In this document: positions 32,560 to 43,735 of the stretch, piece after piece
Position numbering within the stretch: position 1 is the stretch's first letter
Layout of the letters: each line of letters begins with the position of its first letter
Assembly (NCBI GenBank): GCA_025617745.1
Contig: CM046861.1
Coordinates: 17,085,563-17,149,562, forward strand
Direction: 5' to 3'
DNA: 64,000 nt
Source of the DNA: Heliocidaris erythrogramma
Taxonomy: Eukaryota; Echinodermata; Echinoidea; Camarodonta; Echinometridae
Position numbers and translations under genes: made by a program
The notes under the pieces: model-generated
The model's input: the letters and a program-made list of their open reading frames with translations, nothing else
Database searches by the model: none
What the model was told of the DNA's origin: nothing

Positions 32560-32768
32560 GACCGTTCCTACAAGCGGTGTCCGATCAGTCTTTGATGATC
32601 GGCGGTTGACCTACAACCGATCGGCGACTATTCTACAACCGATCGGCAACTGATCGCGGACAGATATTAGTTGCAGATAGGTTGTCGATGGTCGCAGCTC
32701 TTTTTTTGGGGGGGGGGGGTGTCAGAAGTCGAACATCGGTCGTAAGGCCAGTGAGACTTAGGCTTAAC
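32560..32768. repeat. CGACCGTTCC repeat, copy 2
   Basis: Same-orientation copy of 30836-31020, interrupted by a poly-G run at 32706-32720. Confidence 0.75.
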
Positions 32769-33015
32769 AAACGAGATGAAAGACATAATGAAAAATAATA
32801 AAACAGTTTATATGGGCGTTATGTGTGTTTACATGACAAATTCTAATTATTACAGATCTTTAATCGTTATAAACTAAGTTTCCTTTTCATCTTCTTGACT
32901 TTAATGAAAGACTATTGTAGAGAATTGTCTGTATTTTCCCCCACAAATAAATATATCACAACGTTCAGCAAATTTTATAAAGAATATTTTTCAAACACTT
33001 TAAAAGGATTCATAC
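32769..33015. other. Gene 3 intron
   Basis: AT-rich, nothing recognised. Confidence 0.35.
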
Positions 33016-33294
33016 CTTTGTAGACATCAGCAGCAGTGAAACCTCCACAATATTTCTGTTGGTTATTTCGACAGGGCAATGCACAGTTATTATCCTGTTT
33101 GCTTTGGGCCGGACACGTTTGCTCACAAGCACACGAACACTCACTAAAATTGTACACTGCTGCAACTTGAAACCCATTGTCTTTGCATCCCATTGTACAA
33201 GCATCTGCCGTCGTGACGGTCATGGACATTGAGATGTGCATATTGTAGTCGAAAGTCAGGCATCTTTGCGGAAAGCAACCGATGAACTTACCAT
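33016..33294 (-). CDS. WSC receptor gene 3, first WSC exon
   Basis: A 93-codon exon, phase 1 at both ends, with a TTGTTTCCAG acceptor and GGTATGAAT donor. It encodes a WSC domain: DGKFIGCFPQRCLTFDYN, CTMGCKDNGFQVAAVY, ECSCACEQTC, ALPCRNNQQKYCGGFTAADV and YKG. The incoming split codon joins directly to exon 1 at 39317. The F-D-Y-N pair in this and the second WSC exon shows that the two domains of gene 3 are closer to each other there than to gene 1. It is extracellular by predicted topology; carbohydrate binding is possible for WSC domains but not shown. Confidence 0.88.
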
Positions 33295-34279
33295 CTGGAA
33301 ACAAAGAGACACAGATTAGGAATGTCATCGAGTTGTATAAGTGGCGTGGTAAAATTTAAACAATCTGTAACCATTACCAGAAGTAATGGTATATTGAAAT
33401 ATTTTATTTTCATCAATTTATTGACATTTAACAATTCGCTCCGTTTTTATACACGTATCTTAGGTAAAAGCAACTTTGACAGAAAGACATCTTGAGCAGA
33501 AAACGATCATTTTGTTTATTAGTGTTGCACAATGTTTCTTGAGTTTTAAGCTATAGCTGACCTACTGTTATAATGTTGATTGTGGTATCGGGTCCTCTAA
33601 ATTCGATATGAAAACAGAATTTCGCGTCATGAAATCATGGCTGGCATTGGTTGTGGCAAAATACGCAGAGTTTAGTTGATATTATGATGAAATATTCAAT
33701 TATAAAACAAACAACAATTCTCTCTATTGATCACTTTTGTGGGCTAAATAAATGCGTGTTCAAAAGCTGCTTTGTTTATGGTTATCATTTTGGATTACTA
33801 TATTCTGACTGTGGAAGCTTTACTTCCCGGCTCGAAAGCCTGAGTCGTTGCTCTTACTCACAAACACTCCAGAGAGGGCCGAAAGATCACAAGTCGGAAG
33901 GTATTCTCTAGGCCCAATGCCCACAAGACCATGAAGACCGAATGCCCAATGTTTCGGTCTCGTGAGACATAGACGACTGCTTGGAAGATACACTACAGAA
34001 AATATCCTTCAAAATCAAAATTTCACAATATCGGATGACATTGTAAGTACTGACAATATTTCATCCTTTAGCGAGTACTGGTCATTTTTGTAAAAATCGC
34101 AAAAAATGGTTTACCCCCATTGTGTTAGCACAGGCGGTGCCGCCGTGGTATATACTCAATAAGCATGATAAGAGCGAGTCTATTTCGGTCGCATTGTACT
34201 GCTTGTGGGTACAGAAATCTATAAAGGCTAGAATTCGCTGATGATTCGCTTTAATCTTTGTTGTTTTAAAAGCAATTTA
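33295..34279. other. Gene 3 first intron, proximal part
   Basis: A GAAGTAATGGTA/TACCATTAC-like local palindrome near 33370-33390. The plus-strand ORF 33651-33911 has no recognisable domain. No exon supported. Confidence 0.35.
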
Positions 34280-34972
34280 TGTTTACTATTTATTAATTTA
34301 TTAATTCCATCTCATTTTCTGGCCACACACTTTATTTGTCACAAACTTGTCGCATTCTTGGTGTTATGCTTGACTCATATATGACAATGTCTAATCAAAT
34401 TTCAAATATCTGCAGATCAGTTAGGTACCAATTACGTAATATCGGTTTTATTCGGAAATATTTTTCCAAGTCTGCCACCGAAAAGATAGTTCACGCTTAA
34501 TTTCCTCCCGTCTCGACTTTGGCAATGCCCTTCTGTTCGATTTACCCCAAAATATATTGTCCAAGATCCAGAAGCTTCAAAATGCTGCCGCTCGCATTGT
34601 TACCCTGTCCACCAAGCGTACTTATATCTCTCCTGTTTTGCAGTCGCTATATACACTGGCTCCCTGTCAAACATCGCATTATTTTCAAAATTTTGTTGCT
34701 CACTTTTCACTACGTTCACGGTTCTGCTCCCCAATACAATACCTCTTTAATTCAAAATTACACCGCCGCGAGATCTTTGCGTTCATCCACTGCCAGTTCT
34801 CTTGTGATCCCTAAAGTCACAAAATCTTTGGGGAATATCATTTGCCCATGCGTGTCCTAAATTATGGAATAGCCTTCCTGAAGACATCAAAAAGTGCATA
34901 ACATCTGATTCTTTTAAATCTTTTAAATTCTTGACGCTATATAAGTTACATTTATTATTATTATTATTAGTT
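34280..34972 (+). pseudogene. Non-LTR retrotransposon 3' fragment (CR1/L2-like)
   Basis: Decayed end of a reverse-transcriptase ORF, readable across three frames. First comes LGVMLDSYMTMSNQISNICR near 34360, then the SRLDFGNALLFDLPQN region with a frameshift at about 34500, then KIQKLQNAAARIVTLSTK. In the next frame follow HWLPVKHRIIFKILLLTFHY and VHGSAPQYNTSLIQNY, then the remains of LPEDIKKCITSDSFKSF. These are typical of the region after the catalytic core in CR1/L2-type elements. It ends with a (TTA)n tail at about 34958-34972, as expected for L2-like 3' ends. It sits in intron 1 of gene 3 in the opposite orientation. Confidence 0.8.
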
Positions 34973-36290
34973 ACATGTAAAGGCGTTTGTTGAAGGACTA
35001 TGCTGTCACATGTAACAAGCACTTGCTCCTGGTTTCCAGAGAAAGATTCTAGGGGCCTGTAATTATTACAGACAGAAATGGGGGAAAGGAAAATAGTGGC
35101 ATAAGTGGGGGGAGGAGACGAATTATGAAACGAAAAACATAATTGTAGCGTGAAAAGGGTAGGCATTAGAAGAAGTCAGAGCCATCATGATGTATTATTG
35201 GAGAATGAAATCATGAATGGGATATATTGATGGTCAGCTTAAATACTAAGCTTAATAAAGTGATTAGAGATGTAACCCCCCCCCCCCCTCCAAAAAAACA
35301 AACAAATAAACAAACAAACAAAAAACAAGATTATGATGAAGGAAAATGGAAAAAGCAGAAAATTGAAAATAAAAAAGTTCACTTTATTCATATATAATTT
35401 CATCCACCCGAGGAACATTTTCTATACTGAAGAATATCATAATAGAGACAAGTATTAAAAAGATATTTCTCGGGACAAACGTTCCTATGCAAAGATTTAG
35501 AGAACAGAAAGTCATTATTGGCGGCAATAAACGATTTCTGTATGAACATTATGACGACATATAAAGGCGGCATCCCTATACAGAAATAATTACATTGATA
35601 TAATTATTATACCGACGATGGTAATAAATTCGAATGTGTACAAATACACACACACACCACAATTTCAAAAAGAGCCCCTCCCATGATTGCACGGTGTCCC
35701 CATGACAAGAAAAGGCATACGTATCTGAATGTAAGGCCGTTTTTTCGTGTACACGAACAACATTTCATGGAAATCGCCCGATAAAACAGTATTTGGAAGT
35801 GCTTCTACATCTGAAATTGATCCGTATTTGTTACTTTATGTATGCCAGATTTTGTGGTATATGACATAAGTGCACAATTTTTCAGCTATGCCGCCGTACG
35901 AAGAAACGAAATCCATTTGATGAATGTTTTTTGATTCCGCGGTAATATATAATTTAAAACCGCCTTTTAATGACCTAATAACATCATTGTTAACATGGTT
36001 TTCATGAAAGCATCCCCTGTATAAAGCTATGGGAATATAGAGTTTATCCCGGAAGCCGTATATCACTATAAATTTAGTATAAACAGATAGAGTCTAGGAA
36101 AATCCGTCCAATATCATGAATCTGGGGATGTTTCTTAGAGCGTCAATATCTATTTGCTTAATCAAATGTGTTTTCATTTATAACATTGCCCTTAATACTT
36201 GTTAGGTGTAACATAAAGCTTTAGATTGATCTACCACGGGCGGCGCACCGGGGGAGGGAGGCAGGGGCACAGCCCCCCCCCCCCCCCCAC
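34973..36290. other. Gene 3 intron 1, no gene recognised
   Basis: Poly-C/A-rich tract at 35275-35335, CA microsatellite at 35645-35660, poly-C at 36274-36292. A 76-codon minus ORF at 35836-36066 has no domain. Confidence 0.4.
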
Positions 36291-36299
36291 ACACACACT

Positions 36300-36840
36300 T
36301 TTCGAAGTACCCCAAAAGTGCCCGTTTTATTTCTGAAAAAATGCCCCCCCTTCTCTCTGATAAGTGCCCTCTTTACTACTAACAGTGGCCCTTTTCTTTC
36401 TAATAAGTGCCCTTTCCCCTTCTGATAAGTGCCCTTTTTTCTCCTTCTGATAAGTGCCCCTTTTCACATCTGATAATTTACTCCTTATATTTAATAAGTG
36501 CCCTTTTCTCCTGATAAATGCAATTTTACTTCGGATAAGTGCCTATTTTGTTTTCTTATAATTGCTTTTTTTTTCATTCTTATAAGTGCCCATTTTTAAA
36601 TATGATCCCCCCTTTTTTCCATAATAATGTGCCCTTTTCTCCCATGATAAGTGCATTTTTTATTTTGATAGGTGCCCCTTTCTCTTCTAATAAGTACCTA
36701 TCTCCCCTTTCTGATAAGTGTGTCTATTTTCAAATCTGGTAAGTGCCCCCTCTTTACTTTTGATAAGTACGCCTTTCCACCTCTGACAAGCACCCTTTCC
36801 TCTTCTGATAAGTGCCCCATTTTACTTATATTTCCCTCTG
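36300..36840. repeat. CTGATAAGTGCCCTTTT minisatellite
   Basis: About 20 degenerate copies of a 20-35 bp unit with consensus near TCTGATAAGTGCCCCTTTT. The spacing is irregular, so ORFs in several frames are artefacts. Confidence 0.9.
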
Positions 36841-37153
36841 TTTCTTACAAAAAGAGGCATATCTAGCTTCAAAGAATCGGTACGGCTATATAGTAACCCG
36901 TACTACAACTACAAAGTAAGACAGTGAAGCTGATGGCAAGAGGGGCACTATGCCCCTCACTCGAATGTGCCCATAATTTACACAAAGTATTGTACGGGGT
37001 GGGGTGTAATTGACTGCGTGTGAACGTGTGTGTCTTGAAGGGAGGGGTGGAGATGTGCGGCTGGGTATAGGCTTAAAGATTAAAGGATTGTTCAATCAAT
37101 TACTGACAGTTGACAGAGAACATGCAGTTACTGCCTGATATATACCGTATATT

Positions 37154-38792
37154 GGGCGTTTAAAAAATAGGAAACCCAACTTTAAAAATTCCTGTAAATG
37201 AACTATATGTTTACTGACAATGAAATACATACCACATGATAGAGTAATTCATATTCTTTCCAATGGTAACTTGTTTAGGTTCCCAGGATCATGCATCACT
37301 GAACACCATTGTCTTCAACATGTGCAAAAATCTAGTTGGTTCACTTTCTTGTAAAACACAATATGCATGATGTTAAAGGACCTATATGGAATGCAAGTAC
37401 AGTGAAACCTGTCTATAAAGACCACTCAAGGGAGACAAGAAAAGTGGTCTTTATGAGCAGGTGGTCTTTATGGACAGGTTCCTTTAATACACATTTCAAT
37501 GAGAAACATTGTTCAAGGGAAACAAAAATTGTGGTCTTTATAGACAGGTGGTCTTTCTATACAGGTGGTCGCTAAAGCAGGTTTGACTGCACATGTTGAT
37601 CTTTGATGATGTGTATTGTTCTGTACATCACACAATATACAACCATTTGATCTGAATACGTGTCATATATTTTGAAATATTTTTTTGTAATTATTTTATT
37701 CTACCTGCTAAGTCCTGTTCCTAAAAAATCCTTTGGAGTCTGATTCTTCACATGACATCATCAGTCAATCATCAGTCACCTAAAACAAGCCAAACAATAG
37801 ACACTGGTATGTACCTATCCCTCAGTTTAGCACCTGCTCACAATAGCATCGCGTGTTTTAATACAAAACCAACTCATAAACTCTCAATCACAATAGCAGA
37901 TGCTATGTCAGAAATGCTTCAGCATCACAGGAAAAGAAAGGTACTGAAAAATCTGTTGTATGAAAACACACGATGCTATTGTGAGCAAGTACAAAGCAGA
38001 GAGATACATACCAGTGTATTTTGTTTGACTTGTTTTAGGTGAGTGATAATTGACTGATGATGTCATGTGAAGAATCAAACTCCAAAGGATTTTTTTAGGG
38101 GTGGGGCTAAGCAGGTAAAATAAAATAATTACAAAAATATTTTTAAAATATGACACATATTCAGATCAAATGTTTGTAAATTTTGTGATGTACAGAACAA
38201 TACACATCATCAAAGATCAACATGTACTAGCATCCCATAGGTCATTTAAGGAGATGCCTTTTGTGAAATGGACTGGGTGTTCCAATTCTCATTGTGGATG
38301 ATTTTCAAATGATTTTTCATTTTTTTTAAATGAGATGATATTCACCCGTGATTCGGGAGTTTTGCTTCATAAAACCCTTTTCAGATAGGAATCGTTTTGC
38401 AAAGTCAAAGAAGACAGTCTCGGTGAATCTTAACAAGGTTGCATGCCAAAAACCAGTGCGAACCAAAGGGATTGCAATATCATAAAGAATTGCAAATCAA
38501 AGACAAAGAGCATAAAGAAGGAAAATCAAAAACTCATACGTGTGATTAAAGATTTTGACATAGCCATTCAACCTAAACCATGCCTATTGTCTTTTACAAG
38601 AAGGTGAACCAACTGGAATTTTGAACACAATTTTGAAGATAACGTTGTTCATTGATGCGTGACCCTGGAAACCTAAACAAGCTACCATTGGAAAGCAAAT
38701 TAATTACTATTTAATATGATATGGAAATAAACACCGGTAAATTGTAGGAAATTTTCAAAGTTGGGTTTCCTTTTTTTTTTTTTGAAACTCCC
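37154..38792. mobile_element. 1.6-kb nested foldback element
   Basis: The outer arms are inverted: 37160-37385 (GGAAACCCAACTTT, TTGTTTAGGTT, GTTGGTTCACTTTCTTGTAA) against 38550-38775. Within lies a second foldback, 37590-38228, with GTTGATCTTTGATGATGTGT arms. At its core is a third, 37705-38110, around AATAGCATCGCGTGTTTT. The right outer arm has about 320 bp without a partner (38230-38550). An insertion at 37395-37590 splits the left arm. Confidence 0.75.
37395..37590. repeat. GGTCTTTATAGACAGG repeat
   Basis: Several copies of GTGGTCTTTATAGACAGGTG and its complement CCTGTCTATAAAGACCAC. One GAAA-C-TGTCTATAAAGACCAC end and one GGTGGTC.CTAAAGCAGG end suggest a small self-complementary element inserted in the left arm of the foldback. 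Confidence 0.65.
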
Positions 38793-38799
38793 AGCAGTA

Positions 38800-39316
38800 C
38801 TTTGATGAAAATCAAGAATGAAGCATTTTTGCGAAAAACAATTTTTGCGAGTTTTACCAGAGTAGCCAGTACTCACTCAAGCGAAAAATATTTTCAATAC
38901 TCATATAATAGTGACATCCGATGAAACAGACCCTCACCGATAACTTTATAAGAACAAATCATATTGATATTGTAAAATTATAATTTTGGATAATATTTCC
39001 GAAATGTATACTTTTCTTTGATACACAATGCTTATCCCACGTCCACTTGTCCAAATGCTCATGAGACCAAATTCTTTGGTCAGTGGACATTTAGTGTCTG
39101 TGGCCCTCACAACCTGTAGGTGGATCCCTCTCGGGTCATACATTTCACGACTTTATGGATTCATTTATTCAAACATACATAGGATAACAAGATCTGTTGC
39201 AGGACTGTTTTATATCTCCGTCCTCACAAACTCGACATCCCCCCCCCCCCCCCCCCTTCCCCTAAGTTTGATATGGGTGACTTGATCTTGGTAAGTTTAA
39301 GGTAAAATGGACTTAC
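38800..39316. other. Gene 3 intron 1, distal part
   Basis: Poly-C at 39239-39256. No other feature recognised. The plus ORF 39028-39285 is a shadow without domain. Confidence 0.35.
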
Positions 39317-39425
39317 CTTTGACATATTTTGTTTTCAGGTATGCTGATGTGTCTGTGTTTTCCGAACTAGACACACAATGTGTGGCCAGGCCTACGACAA
39401 AGCTGATGATTATCAAGGCGTACAT
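39317..39425 (-). CDS. WSC receptor gene 3, exon 1: signal peptide
   Basis: ATG at 39425-39423 opens MYALIIISFVVGLATHCVSS, a good signal peptide, then about 16 residues ending KTKYVK and a consensus GTAAGTCC donor in phase 1. The split codon (G|AT) joins to the first WSC exon at 33294 to give YVKDGKFIGC. A longer ORF reading upstream of this Met is 5' UTR or promoter. Gene 3 as assembled from six exons would be about 832 residues if the tail frameshift is discounted. Confidence 0.82.
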
Positions 39426-41149
39426 CTTTGCTTCAGTTCTGTGAGGAGATAAGATGCATGCCCAAAAAGGAAGAGGTGTATTTTGTAACGATGATAGCAA
39501 AAATATACACCTGTCTTCTTTCCAACTGATATTCTTGAATATGATATAAGAGAGCTGTAAAAATAATGAGAGATGGAAAGTGATCGTTCTGGAAATGATA
39601 CACAAAAAATGCAGTTTGCAAAGTCAATCTTTTGGCCATATCAATTTCGAAACCTGTTGATCATCACGAACTACTCCTTCATGATGCGTGGTTTCGATTT
39701 GAGGTAGTTCAAGAGAGATTGATGGCTATTCACCATCTAAACGGCTTGACACGAATATATTGATGATCTCGACATGACCTAGACATGGATGTTTCTTGTA
39801 TCTAATCGATAGAGATATGTTCAGGTTTGCTTTCAACATACGAGAACTCTTTCACACTTCTAAGCAATATGCTCAAACAAAACAACTCTTTATTTCTTCT
39901 TCTTCTTCTTCTTTTTCTCTTTTTCTTGTTTGTTTGTTGGTAAAACCACCTGTTCTTAAGCGGCGTAATGCTGTATTCATTGCACACGATCTTCACTGAT
40001 TTATTTATTCTTAAAGAAAACCTAATGTGTAGGTTTCACTCTCTAATGAGATTAGACAGATTTACAGCCTATGATAGATACATTGTATATCTAAATGTTG
40101 TAATACTCTCAATATTTAGATTCTGCTTTCTTTTTCAAGACCGATACGATAACGTATATTGGCTACAGTTACTATTTGTGTATTAATGAATGAATTAATC
40201 ATTCAATAAACATGACATGGTTATTTTTTCTGGAAGCTTCTTAACCTTCTTAATTGATTTTCGAAACTCCAATAAATTATTGGGTAAATCGGGTGAACAT
40301 AAATTTAACATCTCCTTGGTTGTAGGTACTTGGTATAATTATGCAATTAGACTTTCCGTATCGAACCTATAAATTCAGAAATAATTAATTAAAAAATAAC
40401 TTTAAAGACTTAAGAGGCTATACTCCCTCATTAAAATATATAAAAATTTATAATGAGATTCAAAGGCTTTATATCTATCTATTCACACAAAATGCACCCA
40501 TCAATCATGTATAAATTGGTGTATAAAGGTCGCTTCAAACGTCAAACGTCGAACGTTTATATTCTTGCTTTAGAAACTGCGAAAACATGTGATAGAGTCT
40601 TCTGTATTGGATTCAGGGGGCAAGGGGGCACGTATAAAAGAAAGTATCATCCCCCTTGTGCCCCTTGCAGACTTAGCCCTAAATAGGCTCTGGAAAAACT
40701 ATTTTGGGGGTGGGGGTGTCAGAGAATTTTCAGGTTTATGTCTCCCCCTCCCCACTTGCAAGATAATCCTGGACCAGCCACTGGTGATGAATGTATGTCT
40801 TCTCTTTTCTCCAAGTAAATAACAAAATGATGCTCAGAACGTAACAACAATAGTCATGAATTGATGGGATATGTCATATGTCAAAGAAAGTTACATACTT
40901 TCTTTTAAATGGTAATAAACAATATCAAGGCATTCACTAAAGAAACATAGGTGGAGGAGTCTATTGAAAAGAAAAGCTTGTATTTTATGGACCCCTGAGG
41001 GATGATTTCTTTAATCGCATACGAAGAGAATGGCTTGCCTCAAAGCTCATGTCCGAACTATTTGTAACAGACACGTGATAATTATGGTGCCCTTAATCGG
41101 TTTCTAGGGCGTATATTATCGATTAATCTTCATTACTTTGTATCTTTAT
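39426..41149. other. Intergenic upstream of gene 3
   Basis: Presumably contains the gene 3 promoter; no convincing TATA element is seen. CTT microsatellite at 39895-39925. A GTGCCCCTTG/CAAGGGGGCACG repeat at 40615-40760 is of the poly-G-associated type. No gene recognised. Confidence 0.4.
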
Positions 41150-43680
41150 TACAAACAGGGAGGATTGAAAATGCTTAACTTTAGACTTTTTGTGAAGGTG
41201 CAAAGGGTGATGTGGATCAAAAGACTTGTAACTGGAGACCAGAAAGTGAAATGGAAAAAGTAATTCAAATTTTTACTGAGACCAATTGGAGGAAATCTAA
41301 TTTTCTATTGTAATTATTCACCTAACATGATCAACATACAGTTACCAATGTACTATTAGGAAATGTTAAATATTTGGTTTGATATGAATGCGTTTATTAA
41401 GAAGGATGCAACTAATAAAAGAAATTATTTTTTTTCAGTAATAGGTGTATTCAGAGGAAAGGAAAAACATATTTTCATGAAAATCTTTTCTTAAAAAACG
41501 TATATAAATTGTACCATATTACAGATGAAGAAGGAACATTGAAGTCCGACACTTATTTCAGATGTATGGGACTAGATGAAGAGGAAATAGCATTGATTAA
41601 AGAAATATAATTTATGCAGATACGCCTGAAGAATGGAAAATCGATTTAAGAAAGCATACTTCGGTTGACGGTCTAAAAATAGAATTTATGTTTTCAAAGA
41701 AAACTTTTCAATTTGAATCAGTTTGTTCAAAGAATTTGTAAAGGGCGTGCATACAAAAAATGGCCGACACTCCTGTTAGTTTTCAGAATTTACAATTATC
41801 ATATAATATGTCAGTAAAACAAACTGAAAAGATTTTTGTCGTCCTAGATTAAGCACATTGGATAATTTGAGAGAATTTCAATTTAAATTGCTTCATAATA
41901 TAGGTTTTCCCGGTCAATTTCGCAGATTTGTCATTCAATTTGATAAGGGAGTCATTCAAATTCGCGAAAAAGATCTGTGCCATGAAATTTATCATTCAAA
42001 TTCATTTTGAGGTCATTCAAATTCGCACTTCGGTCAAGACATTTAGCGTTTACATCATTCAAATTCAAATATGCGTGGAGAGCATTCAAATTCGCTACCT
42101 CGCTTGGAAGCGTCTTTTCGAGCATTCAAATTCGCACGTGGGCATTCGAATTCGTAATGAGTTCATTCAATTTAGCATGTATTTAGCGTTTGTGTGTTTT
42201 TGCTCATCTATTTAAGTCGTAATGTTTAAAATAACACGTCATGTACAGTTGTTGCAGCTCTATATATATATAGTTAGACATGAAAAAAATCAAGAAAATA
42301 AATGAAAAAAAAAAGATTATGAAAAAAAATAAAAATCAATCAAGAAAATCTGCAATTCTGCAGGCACTATAAATGAAATGAAGAACAAAAATTCCTAGAA
42401 CTAAATTTCAAAATGATGATAAATCAGAAGAAAATAAAATAAAAATAATAAATCAGAAGAAAAATAAAAGAATGTTATTGATTATAGAAAAACACACCCA
42501 TGTGTGCAGAAAACTCATAAGGAAAGAATGAAAATACCAAATAATTATCAACTGACAAAATTTACTGGAACTACATTTGATTTTGAATGCTCAACGTGTT
42601 AAGTTGAATGATCCGAAATGAAATTGAATGCTGGAATAACAGTATTGCGCAATTCCCTTGCCATTCTTTGCTAAATTGAATGAACGTTTTGCGAACTAGG
42701 TGCATTTAGTGCGAATTTGATTGACAAAAACTTAGATTCAAATGACATAAATACAAATTCGAATGATATGAAAATGAATTTGAATTACAAATCGGCTGTG
42801 CGCGACCTAAATCCTTGAAATTGAATGCACGCAAAATGAAATTGACTGACGATCTTACGAAATTGACCGGGAAAACCTATATTATATTTGTGAACCATCA
42901 TTTATATAGGTTTCACTTCATATCAAGTGATAAATGCTCATTTTGTGGTAAAGATGAGGAAACTTATAGGCATATATTTTTTTAATGTGAAATGGTAACA
43001 AAATTATGGGAACGGTGTAGTAACATCTTAGATCTTCCCATTCTTAAAGACCTGATTTGGAAGGAAGATCACATTGGATTATAGGAAACAACTGAAGATA
43101 GGCAAATACTCAATCATGTTATTTTATTAATTAAATATTTGATATATCTTAGTCGGGAAAAAAAGTAGCCTCCAAGTATTGAAGAAATAAGAGAAAACTG
43201 CTTAAAAGTAAACAAGAAGAAAGAAAGATTGCTACCGAACGGAATACTTTGACACTACACTATAAGAAATGGGAACATTTCAAAGTAACACACATAGGGG
43301 TGAAACGAAAGCATATAAATGGTCATGATGGGTGAGGAGCGGAGGGGTCTGCCTGGCTCGCGACCGGAGTTGGCGGCTCTTTGCCGCTATAGACTGCCCT
43401 TATCTATTCTCTTCTCTTTTCTTCTTTCTTTTTGCCTTTTTTGCTTGTTGGTGTGTTTGTTTGTTTGTTGGGGGAGGGGGAGGCTTTAATCTATAATATT
43501 CATTCGGTATGATTAATTTGAGTGCACTGTGTACTATAAATTTATATTTACTTTTATTAAGTATTACTGAAGACTGTCCTTATGTTATGTTATGTACATG
43601 AACTTAAAATGAAGATGTATGATTTTTCATTTGTACTGAATGAATGCAATAAAGAATGCTACAAAACAAAGCAAAAAAAT
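41150..43680 (+). pseudogene. Non-LTR retrotransposon 3' portion with inserted TIR element
   Basis: Decayed C-terminal part of a retrotransposon ORF with many stops. Readable pieces include NWRPESEMEKVIQIF at about 41230, LDNLREFQFKLLHN at about 41860 and, after the inserted element, HHLYRFHFISSDKCSFCGKD near 42895 followed by ETYRHIF.CE and LWERC. The Cys/His arrangement (CSFC...H...C) is the zf-RVT type domain found downstream of reverse transcriptase. The 3' UTR runs to a GAATGCAATAAAGAATGCTA end at about 43670. A DNA element interrupts it at 41903-42877. Confidence 0.78.
41903..42877. mobile_element. TIR element with subterminal CATTCAAATTCG array, copy 1
   Basis: Ends GGTTTTCCCGGTCAATTTCG and CGAAATTGACCGGGAAAACC are perfect 20-bp inverted repeats, flanked by TATA on both sides (41899-41902 and 42878-42881). 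The left third (41930-42175) holds about nine CATTCAAATTCG-like motifs; the right third carries the same motif inverted (CGAATTTGAATG). The centre is A-rich. A 95-codon ORF at 41928-42215 is just the motif array. No transposase; non-autonomous. Confidence 0.82.
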
Positions 43681-43689
43681 ATAGGCCAG

Positions 43690-43735
43690 GGGGAAGGTGG
43701 GGGAAAGCTATCTATCTATCTATATTATCTATCTA
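43690..43735. repeat. TCTA microsatellite
   Basis: (CTAT)n tract next to the Helitron-like 5' end. Confidence 0.8.
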
